Program-made: the position numbers and the translations under genes
Shown: positions 1 to 8,882 of the stretch, piece after piece
How positions within the stretch are numbered: the stretch's first letter is position 1
How the letters are laid out: each line of letters starts with the position of its first letter
NCBI RefSeq assembly: GCF_024330105.1
Contig: NZ_JANDHW010000001.1
Span: 372,001 to 436,000, forward strand
Length of the DNA: 64,000 nt
Source: Coprobacter tertius
GTDB lineage: Bacteria; Bacteroidota; Bacteroidia; Bacteroidales; Coprobacteraceae
Reading direction: 5' to 3'
The notes under the pieces: generated by a model
Told to the model about the DNA's origin: nothing
Database searches by the model: none
Seen by the model: the letters and a program-made list of their open reading frames with translations, nothing else

Positions 1-226
1 CTATTTTATCGGGAATAATCCTGTTCTCGAGCTTAGCTATTATTTTCTTTACCCGGGCGGCTGCTTCTTCTACATTCTGAATACATCCGCGTTTAATGCA
101 CCCGGCAGAATCTTCTTTGTCGATAGCGAGTACACTGAGTACCCCGTTTTCGTTCTTATGTCCGATAACCCCTACTATTTTAGAGGTACCGAGTTCTATA
201 GCAACAATATAATTATCTGGTTCCAT
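1..226 (-). CDS. ftsA: Cell division protein FtsA, N-terminal part (cut by window edge)
   Basis: Only the first 75 codons are inside the window; the rest runs off position 1. The N-terminus carries the actin-fold phosphate-1 loop (IELGTSKIVGVIG, residues 10-22) that binds ATP in FtsA/MreB/Hsp70 proteins, followed by the CIKRGCIQNVEEA stretch typical of FtsA subdomain 1A. FtsA tethers FtsZ filaments to the membrane at the septum. The ATG lies 2 bases after the ftsQ stop, so the two are translated from one message, as the last visible genes of the dcw operon; ftsZ is expected just outside. Identity is firm from sequence and position together. Confidence 0.93.
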   Translation of the reverse strand, partial: MEPDNYIVAIELGTSKIVGVIGHKNENGVLSVLAIDKEDSAGCIKRGCIQNVEEAAARVKKIIAKLENRIIPDKI

Positions 227-228
227 AA

Positions 229-969
229 TTAGTTATTTTTATCTCTACGGGTGCAAATTACCTGGTTTTCATATTTTAGGCTGATGGTATCGTATTTATT
301 CCATCCCACCTTTGGAAGAGCCTGGTCGTATAAGTAACGCAAGTTCTCGAGTTTCCGTTCAAAGTTATCAATTTTTCCCATAAGTATCAAATTATCACCT
401 ATACGAGGAATAATTTCGATTTCTTTATCGGGCGTAACGTATATCTGTTCGATCTGTGAATTCCAGAATTCGTTGTTTTTCAGGAAAAGTGCCAGTGAAT
501 ATAGCTTATCTTTTGCATAATCCCGGCTGATAAATCCTGTCGCAAGAGGCAGATATGCCGTAAAATTTTGTGTTGTCGGCATTATTTTCCCGTTACTGTC
601 GATGTAATAAGTTTCACCGTTAGCGATAATACGTATCACCGGTACCCGCTGAGAGATGTCAATTTTTATAGTTCCCGACGGAGTTTTATAACACTCGGCA
701 GTAGCGATAAGTTGATTTTTTTTCAATACCTGTTCCATTTTTTCGGTATTTATTTCAGAATAGAGTTTTCCTACGGGATCGATTCCTTTTTCGGTTATCT
801 CTTTTTTGATTTCGTTTACCGATGTGAAATGTGTTTCGGTACTATCAGCCAGATGCACTTCTATACGCTTGCATTTTACATTTCCTTCTGCAGGAGCATA
901 ATAAATGAGCGCGGCAATCAGATAAGCCGGTAGTATACAGATAAGCAGGTATTTAAAAATCTTCTTCAT
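229..969 (-). CDS. ftsQ: Cell division protein FtsQ
   Basis: 246 residues: a short cytoplasmic start, one membrane segment (about residues 5-22) and a periplasmic POTRA-like/FtsQ region. FtsQ links early and late divisome proteins through FtsL. Sequence identity is weak, as is usual in Bacteroidota; the call rests on topology, size and its place between murC and ftsA. I chose the ATG at 969 (MKKIFKYLL) because it overlaps the murC stop in an ATGA arrangement; an in-frame ATG at 984 would add five residues and a 19-base overlap. Confidence 0.9.
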   Translation of the reverse strand: MKKIFKYLLICILPAYLIAALIYYAPAEGNVKCKRIEVHLADSTETHFTSVNEIKKEITEKGIDPVGKLYSEINTEKMEQVLKKNQLIATAECYKTPSGTIKIDISQRVPVIRIIANGETYYIDSNGKIMPTTQNFTAYLPLATGFISRDYAKDKLYSLALFLKNNEFWNSQIEQIYVTPDKEIEIIPRIGDNLILMGKIDNFERKLENLRYLYDQALPKVGWNKYDTISLKYENQVICTRRDKNN

Positions 970-2336
970 CGGTTCTCGAGACACGCTTTAATATCGGGTA
1001 ACAGTCGGTCTATATCACCGGCTCCCAATGTAATCAGGACTTCAAAGTTACGGGTTTTCAACGTTTCAAACAAAGTTTCTTTAGTGCAAAGTATCTTGTT
1101 AGATGTTGTTATTTCATTGAATATTAGCTGAGATGTTATTCCCGGTATCGGTTTTTCCCGGGCCGGATAAATATCGAGCAATATTACTTCATCGAGCATC
1201 GAAAGGGCTTTTGCAAACTGCTTATAAAAATCTCGTGTACGGGAGAAAAGATGAGGTTGAAAGATGCCCGTGATTTTTCTGCCGGGATATAAAGCTTTTA
1301 CCGACAAAATACTGGCTTTTAGTTCATCCGGGTGGTGAGCATAATCGTCTATCATGACCTTATCATCTGTTTTCAGCCAAAAATCGAATCTACGTTTAGC
1401 CCCCTCAAAAGATGCCATTGCCCGGCGTAGGCCGGTTGATGATACTCCGCACAGCCACGCTACAGCCATAGCGGCAACACTGTTTTCGATATTTATTTTT
1501 ACCGGTACTCCCAATTCGATATCGGTAATGACACCTTCGGGGGTAACAAAATCAAAAACGATCGTACCGTTTCCTATGCGTATGTTTTTGGCATGGAAAT
1601 CACCGTTGTTTTCGCCTGAATAGTGATATATTTTTACCCCATTTTGTACCTCGGGATTTAATTTCAGTCCGTTTTTTATGATCAATGCACCTCCGGGGCG
1701 TATCAACGTCGTAAAATGGCGAAAACTTTCGAGGTATGCTTCTTCTGTACCATAAATATCGAGGTGGTCGGGATCGGTTGCTGTTATTACTGCTATCCAA
1801 GGATTCAGTTGATGAAAAGACCGGTCGTATTCGTCGGCTTCAATGACCGAATATTCGCTTGTATCCGATAGAATCAAGTTGCTGTTATAATTTTTGAGAA
1901 TACCGCCCAAAAAGGCGTTGCATCCAATCGGAGATTGAGCGAGTATATGAGCAGCCATGCTTGAGGTCGTCGTTTTACCATGAGTCCCGGCAAAACAAAG
2001 GCCTTTGCTCGAGCGAGTGATCATTCCCAACAACTGGGCCCGTTTTACGACTGTAAATCCCTTGTCCCGAAAAAAACATAAACCTTCGTGCGATTCGGGA
2101 ACAGCCGGAGTATAAACAATCAGGGTATTGCTTTTATCCCGAAATACTTCGGGGATCGACGAAGCCTTTTCTTCATAGAATATTTCTGCACCTTCCTGAG
2201 ATAGTGCATGTGTAATGTCCGACGGAGTACGGTCATAGCCGCCTATCCGGTATCCTTTCGCAAGAAAATACCGGGCAAGATTACTCATACCTATACCGCC
2301 GATTCCTATAAAATATAATGATTTGAAGTTTTCCAT
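966..2336 (-). CDS. murC: UDP-N-acetylmuramate--L-alanine ligase MurC
   Basis: 456 residues, normal for MurC. It adds L-alanine to UDP-MurNAc in the cytoplasm, the first step of stem-peptide assembly. The N-terminal Rossmann loop GIGGIGM (residues 11-17), the Mur-ligase P-loop GTHGKTTT (117-124), the EADEYDRSF segment and the late DDYAHHPDE motif are all present and are diagnostic of MurC rather than MurD/E/F. It starts 4 bases after murG and overlaps ftsQ by 4 bases, so it sits inside a translationally coupled run. Confidence 0.98.
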   Translation of the reverse strand: MENFKSLYFIGIGGIGMSNLARYFLAKGYRIGGYDRTPSDITHALSQEGAEIFYEEKASSIPEVFRDKSNTLIVYTPAVPESHEGLCFFRDKGFTVVKRAQLLGMITRSSKGLCFAGTHGKTTTSSMAAHILAQSPIGCNAFLGGILKNYNSNLILSDTSEYSVIEADEYDRSFHQLNPWIAVITATDPDHLDIYGTEEAYLESFRHFTTLIRPGGALIIKNGLKLNPEVQNGVKIYHYSGENNGDFHAKNIRIGNGTIVFDFVTPEGVITDIELGVPVKINIENSVAAMAVAWLCGVSSTGLRRAMASFEGAKRRFDFWLKTDDKVMIDDYAHHPDELKASILSVKALYPGRKITGIFQPHLFSRTRDFYKQFAKALSMLDEVILLDIYPAREKPIPGITSQLIFNEITTSNKILCTKETLFETLKTRNFEVLITLGAGDIDRLLPDIKACLENR

Positions 2337-2340
2337 TAAG

Positions 2341-3456
2341 TTACTTCTTTCTTTTTTCGATCAGTTCTATTATGATGTTCGCTATGCGTGTTGCCGAATC
2401 TTTTTCGGCCAGTTTGTATATATTTTCACCCATATCTTCTAACTGCTTGTCGTTTTTGACGAGCGAGAGAGCTTCAGGTACTAATTTTTCCTGCGCTTGG
2501 TTATCGGGTATAAGTATTGCGGCGCCGACACCTTCGAGTGCCTGTGCGTTTTTAGTTTGGTGATCTTCTGCGACATTCGGAGAGGGAATGAGTATCACCG
2601 GTTTTTTTAACAGGCATAATTCCGAGATAGAGCTTGCACCAGCCCGGGATATCACTAAATCGGCTGATTTATAAGCCATATCCATTCGTGCGATAAAAGG
2701 CATCTGTACGATATTGGTGTTGGAGATACGGGTGAGAATTTCCTTTGCCCGATCGTCGTATCCTTTGCCGGTTTGCCAGATCAGTTGTACGTCTTCCTGA
2801 GTAAATTTATCGAGTGATCCGGCAATACTTTCGTTGATTGTACGAGCACCAAGACTACCTCCGACAACCAATATTGTTTTTTTATTGGGATCGAGTCCGA
2901 AAAAACGTACGGCTTCTTCCTGGGTGAGGTTCTCATCGAATAATTCTTGTCGTACGGGATTACCGGTAAGTATGATTTTATCTTTCGGGAAAAAACGTTC
3001 CATATTGTGGTAAGCTACGCAAATCGCGAGAGCCTTAGATGATAGTAATTTATTGGTGACACCGGCATAGGAATTTTGTTCTTGTATAACGGTAGGGATA
3101 CCCATTTGGGCAGCTGCCCATAAGGTAGGTCCGCTCGCATATCCACCAACTCCTACAGCAATGTCGGGCCCGAATTCTTTTACGGTTTTACGTGCTTGCC
3201 GTATACTCTTGAATAGTTGATTGAATACTTTTAAATTACGGAATACATTCTTTCGGTCGAATCCGCTGACGGGTAATCCGACGATTTTATAACCGGCTGC
3301 CGGAACCTTTTCCATTTCCATTCGGTTTTCTGCTCCGACAAACAAGATTTCCGCTTCCGGAACTTGTGCCTTAATTGCGTTTGCTATCGATATAGCCGGA
3401 AATATGTGGCCGCCTGTTCCGCCACCGCTTACTAAAACTTTTATATTTTTCCCCAT
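2341..3456 (-). CDS. murG: UDP-GlcNAc:undecaprenyl-pyrophosphoryl-MurNAc-pentapeptide transferase MurG
   Basis: 371 residues from the ATG at 3456; a longer frame begins with TTG at 3462 but the ATG gives the standard start just before the glycine-rich loop GGGTGGHIFPA (about residues 11-21). The C-terminal half has the GGSLGARTIN and RAGASSISEL motifs of GT28 enzymes, which bind UDP-GlcNAc. MurG converts lipid I to lipid II on the inner face of the membrane. It lies between ftsW and murC in the dcw operon with short gaps. Confidence 0.97.
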   Translation of the reverse strand: MGKNIKVLVSGGGTGGHIFPAISIANAIKAQVPEAEILFVGAENRMEMEKVPAAGYKIVGLPVSGFDRKNVFRNLKVFNQLFKSIRQARKTVKEFGPDIAVGVGGYASGPTLWAAAQMGIPTVIQEQNSYAGVTNKLLSSKALAICVAYHNMERFFPKDKIILTGNPVRQELFDENLTQEEAVRFFGLDPNKKTILVVGGSLGARTINESIAGSLDKFTQEDVQLIWQTGKGYDDRAKEILTRISNTNIVQMPFIARMDMAYKSADLVISRAGASSISELCLLKKPVILIPSPNVAEDHQTKNAQALEGVGAAILIPDNQAQEKLVPEALSLVKNDKQLEDMGENIYKLAEKDSATRIANIIIELIEKRKK

Positions 3457-3473
3457 GATCAAGAGTATTACTT

Positions 3474-4700
3474 TTACATATTCGGATTTGGTGCCGCTAA
3501 ATCTTCTGGAACTTCGGTGACTGATCCCGTAAGTTTTTTTTCTTCTTCCATTCCTTCAAGTGTCGCGTATCGGCTTATGCTTAACATGATTCCGAAATAA
3601 AAGCAGGTTACGATTGTTGATGTACCACCGCGGCTTATTAATGGTAACGGTTGGCCTGTTACCGGAATCAGGCCTACGGCAACAGACATGTTTATCATGG
3701 CCTGGAATACGATCATCAAAGCGATACCGAGAATCAGGAAAGCGGGGAAAGCCCGTGTACATTTTTTTGCGATCATTCCCGCTCGTATCAGTAAAGAAAG
3801 ATAGAGTAACATGACCACTATCCCTCCAACGAGACCAGTTTCTTCGATGATAATGGCATAAATGAAGTCGGAGTAAGCTTGTGGTAGAAAATCTCTTTCG
3901 CGGCTATTCCCGATAAATTTTCCGAATACCCCTCCGTTGGCGATTGCCATGCGGGCATGATGTACCTGATAGTTTTTATCTCCGGTTTTGATTTCGTATT
4001 CGGGAATATCTCCGCTGTTAAAATTTATCAACCGGTTTTCCCAAGTTTGCATACGTTTGAAAATACCTACATCTTCAGGTAAATATTTCGAAATAAAAAG
4101 TCCGCTTAGCCCTACCAGTACAATGATTGCGATAGAACCGAACCATTTTTTCAGCTCTATTCTTCCGATAAGCATCATGCAGTAAACGACGGCAGCGAGT
4201 AAAACTGCTGTCGAAAAATTTTCAGGAAAAATAAGCATGAAAAATACTCCTAAAACGCAGAAAATTATTGTAAAGGTATTTTTCTCTACTCCATTGGATG
4301 TTTGCTTGTTTGCCAAAATGAATGCTGTAAAAATTACCATACCGAGCTTGGCGAATTCGGAAGGTTGTAAAGATATGCCGCCGAGACTGATCCAGCGTTG
4401 TGTGTCGTTGAGTTCTTTCCCGAATGCTAAAGCGTAAATTAGTAAAAAAAAGGCGACGACCAACAATAAAAGGCCAATGCCTTTAAACCATTTATAATGA
4501 ATATTCTGCATGACCAGTACACCCATTGTTCCACAGAAAAGGAATAAAGCATGGCGAATGGTAGGCGCAAAATAATCTTGAATTTTAAAGGTAAGGGTAC
4601 TTGAAGCACTGTACATCTCTACAATAGAGATGATGCAAAGTACGAAATAAATTCCCCAAATGTATTTGTCGCCTTTCGGTATCGATCTTATTCCTTCCAT
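3474..4700 (-). CDS. ftsW: SEDS-family peptidoglycan polymerase FtsW
   Basis: 408 residues with about ten hydrophobic segments. SEDS signatures are visible: the WISLGGISLQPSEFAK region near residue 110 and, towards the C-terminus, GQPLPLISRGGTS. FtsW polymerises septal glycan together with its class B PBP, which here is encoded by the ftsI gene further up the same operon. The C-terminal tail after the last segment is short and acidic. Position between murD and murG makes FtsW more likely than RodA. Confidence 0.95.
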   Translation of the reverse strand: MEGIRSIPKGDKYIWGIYFVLCIISIVEMYSASSTLTFKIQDYFAPTIRHALFLFCGTMGVLVMQNIHYKWFKGIGLLLLVVAFFLLIYALAFGKELNDTQRWISLGGISLQPSEFAKLGMVIFTAFILANKQTSNGVEKNTFTIIFCVLGVFFMLIFPENFSTAVLLAAVVYCMMLIGRIELKKWFGSIAIIVLVGLSGLFISKYLPEDVGIFKRMQTWENRLINFNSGDIPEYEIKTGDKNYQVHHARMAIANGGVFGKFIGNSRERDFLPQAYSDFIYAIIIEETGLVGGIVVMLLYLSLLIRAGMIAKKCTRAFPAFLILGIALMIVFQAMINMSVAVGLIPVTGQPLPLISRGGTSTIVTCFYFGIMLSISRYATLEGMEEEKKLTGSVTEVPEDLAAPNPNM

Positions 4701-4711
4701 AAAACGGCATT

Positions 4712-6052
4712 TTATAAATTACGCACACATTCTTTAAATTGATCTCCTCGATCTTCATAACTTTTGAAGAGGTCGAAACTGGCACAACAAGGAGAGAGCA
4801 AAACGGTATCGCCCGGTTGTGATAATTCGTAGGCTTTATTTACCGCTTCTTTCATTGAGGAGGCATCTGTTATAGTAGGTATCTTCCCGTCGAAAAAAGT
4901 ATGTAATTTACGGTTATCCACACCCAGACAGATGATCGCTTTTACTTTATTTTTTACGAGTCTTTCTATTTCTGTGTAATCGTTACCCTTATCTTTGCCT
5001 CCGAGAATAAGTACTACCGGTGTACGCATGCTTTCGAGTGCATACCAGCAAGAGTTCACGTTTGTTGCTTTCGAGTCGTTTATATATTGTACACCCCGAA
5101 TCCGGGCCACTTTTTCGAGCCGATGTTCCACTCCCTGAAAATCGCTTAAAGCGGCTCTTATATCTTCTTTTTTTATGTCGAGGACTTTGGCCGAAATACT
5201 GGCTGCCATCGAGTTGAACAGATTATGTCTGCCCGGTAGAGATAAATCGTCTTCGGTGATTGTAAAAGACTCGTCCGGAGCATCGATAATGATATTATGA
5301 TTTTCTTTATAGGCTTTTACGCCATCTTCTTTTTCTTCAGCAAAAGGGAATAATCGGGCTTTTAGTGGATGTTGTTTTAATTCTTTATTGATAATCGGAT
5401 CATCGTTCCAGTAGATGAATACATCGTCGTGTGTTTGGTTACGGGTAATGCGAAATTTCGCATCGATGTAATTCTGCATATTGTATTCGTACCGGTCAAG
5501 ATGGTCGGGAGTTATGTTCAGCAGAATAGCGATATTGGCTTTAAAATCGTACATATTGTCGAGTTGAAAGCTACTGAGTTCTATAACGTAATAATCGTAA
5601 TTCTCTGTCGCTACTTGTAAAGCCAGGCTTTTCCCTACATTTCCTGCAAGTCCTACATTCAGTCCTGCGTTTTTTAGGATATGGTAGGTGAGCAGTGTCG
5701 TTGTTGTTTTCCCGTTACTTCCTGTAATACAAACCATTTTTGCTTTTGTATAACGTCCTGCGAATTCTATTTCTGAAATGATCGGGATATTTTTTTCTCG
5801 TAGAGCCTGAATAATAGGAGCTTTCTCGGGAATGCCGGGACTTTTAACAACTTCATCGGCGTTGAGAATAAGTTCGGGGGTATGTTTTCCTTCTTCCCAT
5901 TCGATATTGTACCGATTGAGAATTTCTTTATAATGGTCTTTGATAAGCGACATGTCCGAGACGAACACATCGAAACCTTTTACCTTTGCCAGAACAGCAG
6001 CGCCGGTTCCGCTTTCACCGGCTCCTAATATTATTATTCGTTTATTCATCAT
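4712..6052 (-). CDS. murD: UDP-N-acetylmuramoylalanine--D-glutamate ligase MurD
   Basis: 446 residues. It adds D-glutamate to UDP-MurNAc-L-Ala. The N-terminal GAGESGTGAA loop, the ATP loop GSNGKTTT (residues 111-118), the NITPDHLDRY segment and the INDSKATN and GGKDKGNDY motifs are those of MurD. Two adjacent ATG codons (6052 and 6049) could start it; the difference is one residue. It is 11 bases ahead of ftsW and 31 after mraY. Confidence 0.97.
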   Translation of the reverse strand: MMNKRIIILGAGESGTGAAVLAKVKGFDVFVSDMSLIKDHYKEILNRYNIEWEEGKHTPELILNADEVVKSPGIPEKAPIIQALREKNIPIISEIEFAGRYTKAKMVCITGSNGKTTTTLLTYHILKNAGLNVGLAGNVGKSLALQVATENYDYYVIELSSFQLDNMYDFKANIAILLNITPDHLDRYEYNMQNYIDAKFRITRNQTHDDVFIYWNDDPIINKELKQHPLKARLFPFAEEKEDGVKAYKENHNIIIDAPDESFTITEDDLSLPGRHNLFNSMAASISAKVLDIKKEDIRAALSDFQGVEHRLEKVARIRGVQYINDSKATNVNSCWYALESMRTPVVLILGGKDKGNDYTEIERLVKNKVKAIICLGVDNRKLHTFFDGKIPTITDASSMKEAVNKAYELSQPGDTVLLSPCCASFDLFKSYEDRGDQFKECVRNL

Positions 6053-6083
6053 AATGTATATAAAACATGCGTAAATTTTTTGT

Positions 6084-7343
6084 TTAGCGCATTTTCAGTG
6101 TTACTATCGTAATTACAGCAAGTATGATCCCGACGATCCAAAAACGTACCACGATTTTCGATTCGGGCACCGGTTTAAAGGGGCGTTGTATCATGGCTTC
6201 GATTCCTGCATTTCCCGCTTTTTGAAAATGGTGGTGCAAAGGTGCCATTTTAAATACTCGTTTACCTTCTCCGTATTTTTTTTTGGTTATTTTAAAATAA
6301 GCCATTTGTATCATTACCGAAAGATCTTCAACCAGAAAGATAGCGCACAAAACAGGTATAAGCAATTCTTTATGTATGATAATCGCAAAAACGGCGATGA
6401 TACCCCCCAATGTTAAACTTCCCGTATCGCCCATGAATACTTGAGCCGGAAAGGCATTATACCATAGAAACCCTATTGTGGCACCTATAAAAGCGCTGGC
6501 GAAAACAACCAATTCTTCGGTCCCGGGGATATACATAATATTCAGATACGAAGCGTATGCTATATGCCCGGAAAGGTAAGCGAGTATTCCCAGTGTGACG
6601 CCGATAATTGCCGAACTACCGGTTGCGAGACCGTCGAGACCGTCTGTGAGATTAGCCCCGTTCGATACGGCAGTGACAATGAAAATCGTTATCAGTATAA
6701 AAATAATCCAACCGGCGGTTTGTGCATTATCTCCCAAAAACGAGACCAAGTCTGCATAATCGAAATTATTGTTTTTCAGGAAAGGAATTGTAGTTTGGGT
6801 CGATTTTATATTTTCGGGCATGTATTTGACTATTTGTTCATTGTTTATATCGGTCGTATATACATTTTCCCGGATAACGACATTGGGGCTGAGGTAAAGA
6901 GTGAGGCCTACGATAAGTCCTAATCCTACCTGTCCGATGATTTTAAAACGACCATGCAATCCTTCTTTATCTTTTTTAAATACCTTTATATAGTCATCGA
7001 GGAAGCCGATCGCGCCCATCCAAAGTGTTGTAATCAGCATGAGAATCATATAAATATTCTCAAGGCGCCCGAATAGTAAGCAGGGGACGATAATGGCGAT
7101 GATAATGATAATTCCTCCCATCGTAGGAGTCCCTTTTTTACTCATCTGGCCTTCCAGTCCCAAGTCTCTCACAATTTCGCCAATCTGCATATATTGTAAT
7201 TTCTCAATGATTTTTTTCCCGATAATCGTTGCAATAAACAAGGACAAAATTAATGCCAGGCCGGACCGGAAAGAAATGTATTTGAACATACCGGCACCCG
7301 GAAAATCGCACTGATCGAGATAATGGAACAAATAATATAACAT
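6084..7343 (-). CDS. mraY: Phospho-N-acetylmuramoyl-pentapeptide transferase MraY
   Basis: 419 residues, longer than the roughly 360 of Proteobacteria. It transfers phospho-MurNAc-pentapeptide to undecaprenyl phosphate, making lipid I. The [18 protein letters not shown] and FMGDTGSL motifs and the PLHHHFQ loop are present. The extra length is a hydrophilic insert at about residues 155-200 ([10 protein letters not shown] to [10 protein letters not shown]), seen in MraY of Bacteroidota. Membrane protein with about ten segments, in the dcw operon between murE and murD. Confidence 0.97.
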   Translation of the reverse strand: MLYYLFHYLDQCDFPGAGMFKYISFRSGLALILSLFIATIIGKKIIEKLQYMQIGEIVRDLGLEGQMSKKGTPTMGGIIIIIAIIVPCLLFGRLENIYMILMLITTLWMGAIGFLDDYIKVFKKDKEGLHGRFKIIGQVGLGLIVGLTLYLSPNVVIRENVYTTDINNEQIVKYMPENIKSTQTTIPFLKNNNFDYADLVSFLGDNAQTAGWIIFILITIFIVTAVSNGANLTDGLDGLATGSSAIIGVTLGILAYLSGHIAYASYLNIMYIPGTEELVVFASAFIGATIGFLWYNAFPAQVFMGDTGSLTLGGIIAVFAIIIHKELLIPVLCAIFLVEDLSVMIQMAYFKITKKKYGEGKRVFKMAPLHHHFQKAGNAGIEAMIQRPFKPVPESKIVVRFWIVGIILAVITIVTLKMR

Positions 7344-7374
7344 GTGTATATGGGTATTATGAGTTTGCCTTTAT

Positions 7375-8832
7375 TTAAATAAAACCGTTGAATATTTTTT
7401 CTACTTCTTCTTTGTCTTCGAAATGATGTTTTACTCCCTTAATTTCCTGATAATTCTCATGGCCTTTTCCGGCGATGAGGACAACATCTCCTTCGCATGC
7501 CAACAGTAAAGCTGTTCGGATGGCTTCTCTGCGGTCGGGAATTGTCAGTACCTTTTTTCGTTGTACCGGTTCGAGACCAGTAAGCATATCGTTAATGATA
7601 TCGGTCGGTTCTTCATTACGGGGATTGTCCGATGTGAGAATTACCCTGTCGCTTGAACTTACCGCCTCGCGTGCCATTAGAGGTCGTTTCCCTTTGTCTC
7701 TATTTCCGCCAGCTCCTACAACGGTTATTATTTTGCCTTTTCCTTCTAATACTCCGTGTATAGCTCCCAATACATTATTCAGAGCATCGGGAGTATGAGC
7801 GTAATCGATGATAACTGTGAATTTGTCCGGAGAATGCAAGGTTTGAAAGCGTCCTGCAACAGGAACCAGTAAACTCATTTTTACGAGGACTTCTTCCGGT
7901 GAGCGACCAAGCAAGCAAGCAGCTCCGTAAACTGCAAGCAGATTATAAGCATTAAACTTGCCTACAAAACGTACTTCGACTTCACGGCCGTTTATTTCCA
8001 TCGTCGTCCCGTCGAGACGGCTTTCTATAATACGTCCTTTAAAATTGGCCAGTGACCGTAAAGAGTAGGTATATTTTTTAGCCCGGGTGTTTTGTAACAT
8101 AACCATTCCGGCCTTGTCGTCGATATTTGTTAATGCGAAAGATCCTGCCTTCAGTCCGTCGAAGAACATTTTTTTTGCTTTCAGATATTCATCTACCGTT
8201 TTGTGATAGTCGAGGTGATCGCGGGTAAGATTAGTAAAAATTCCACCGTTAAAATCGAGACCGGCAATTCTCTTCTGATGTGCCGAGTGCGAACTTACTT
8301 CCATAAATGCGTATGTACAACCTGCATCGACCATGTCACGCAAAAGCTTGTTCAGCATAAGAGGATCCGGGGTTGTGTGGGTAGCCGGAATAGCGACTGT
8401 ATCTATATAATTGCAAACGGTAGAAAGCAAACCGGTTTTTTCACCGAAAAGGCGGAAAAGTTCGTATAACAGGGTTGCGGTGGTTGTTTTCCCGTTAGTT
8501 CCTGTAACTCCGGTAAGTATTAATTTTTCAGAAGGATAGCCATACCATGCCGAGGCTAATTCGCCTAAAGCTTGTGCACTATCCTCCACCTGTATATAAG
8601 TTATGCCGGTTGCGAAATTATCGGGTAGCTCTTGGCATACTATGGCTGTGGCTCCTTGCTCTATCGCTTTGTCGATGTATTGGTGACCGTCGGTTTCAGT
8701 ACCTTTAACGGCGATAAAGAGAAATTTTTCTTTAATCTTGCGGGAATCCGATTCGATCCCTATAACCCATTTCTCGAGTTCTCCGACGATCTTTCGGGTA
8801 GATATGCGTTGTATTAATGTTTCTAATTTCAT
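7375..8832 (-). CDS. murE: UDP-MurNAc-tripeptide synthetase MurE (meso-diaminopimelate type)
   Basis: 485 residues. It adds the third stem-peptide residue. The ATP loop GTNGKTTT (residues 111-118), the carbamylated-lysine region and a C-terminal DNPRNEEP motif are present; DNPR is the signature for meso-diaminopimelate rather than lysine, so the wall should be the DAP type expected for this phylum. It follows ftsI by 50 bases. There is no murF in the window, so the D-Ala-D-Ala adding step must be encoded elsewhere. Confidence 0.97.
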   Translation of the reverse strand: MKLETLIQRISTRKIVGELEKWVIGIESDSRKIKEKFLFIAVKGTETDGHQYIDKAIEQGATAIVCQELPDNFATGITYIQVEDSAQALGELASAWYGYPSEKLILTGVTGTNGKTTTATLLYELFRLFGEKTGLLSTVCNYIDTVAIPATHTTPDPLMLNKLLRDMVDAGCTYAFMEVSSHSAHQKRIAGLDFNGGIFTNLTRDHLDYHKTVDEYLKAKKMFFDGLKAGSFALTNIDDKAGMVMLQNTRAKKYTYSLRSLANFKGRIIESRLDGTTMEINGREVEVRFVGKFNAYNLLAVYGAACLLGRSPEEVLVKMSLLVPVAGRFQTLHSPDKFTVIIDYAHTPDALNNVLGAIHGVLEGKGKIITVVGAGGNRDKGKRPLMAREAVSSSDRVILTSDNPRNEEPTDIINDMLTGLEPVQRKKVLTIPDRREAIRTALLLACEGDVVLIAGKGHENYQEIKGVKHHFEDKEEVEKIFNGFI

Positions 8833-8882
8833 ATTCCACCTATATTTTTATTACATACTTCATTCTTATCTTTTATAGCGTT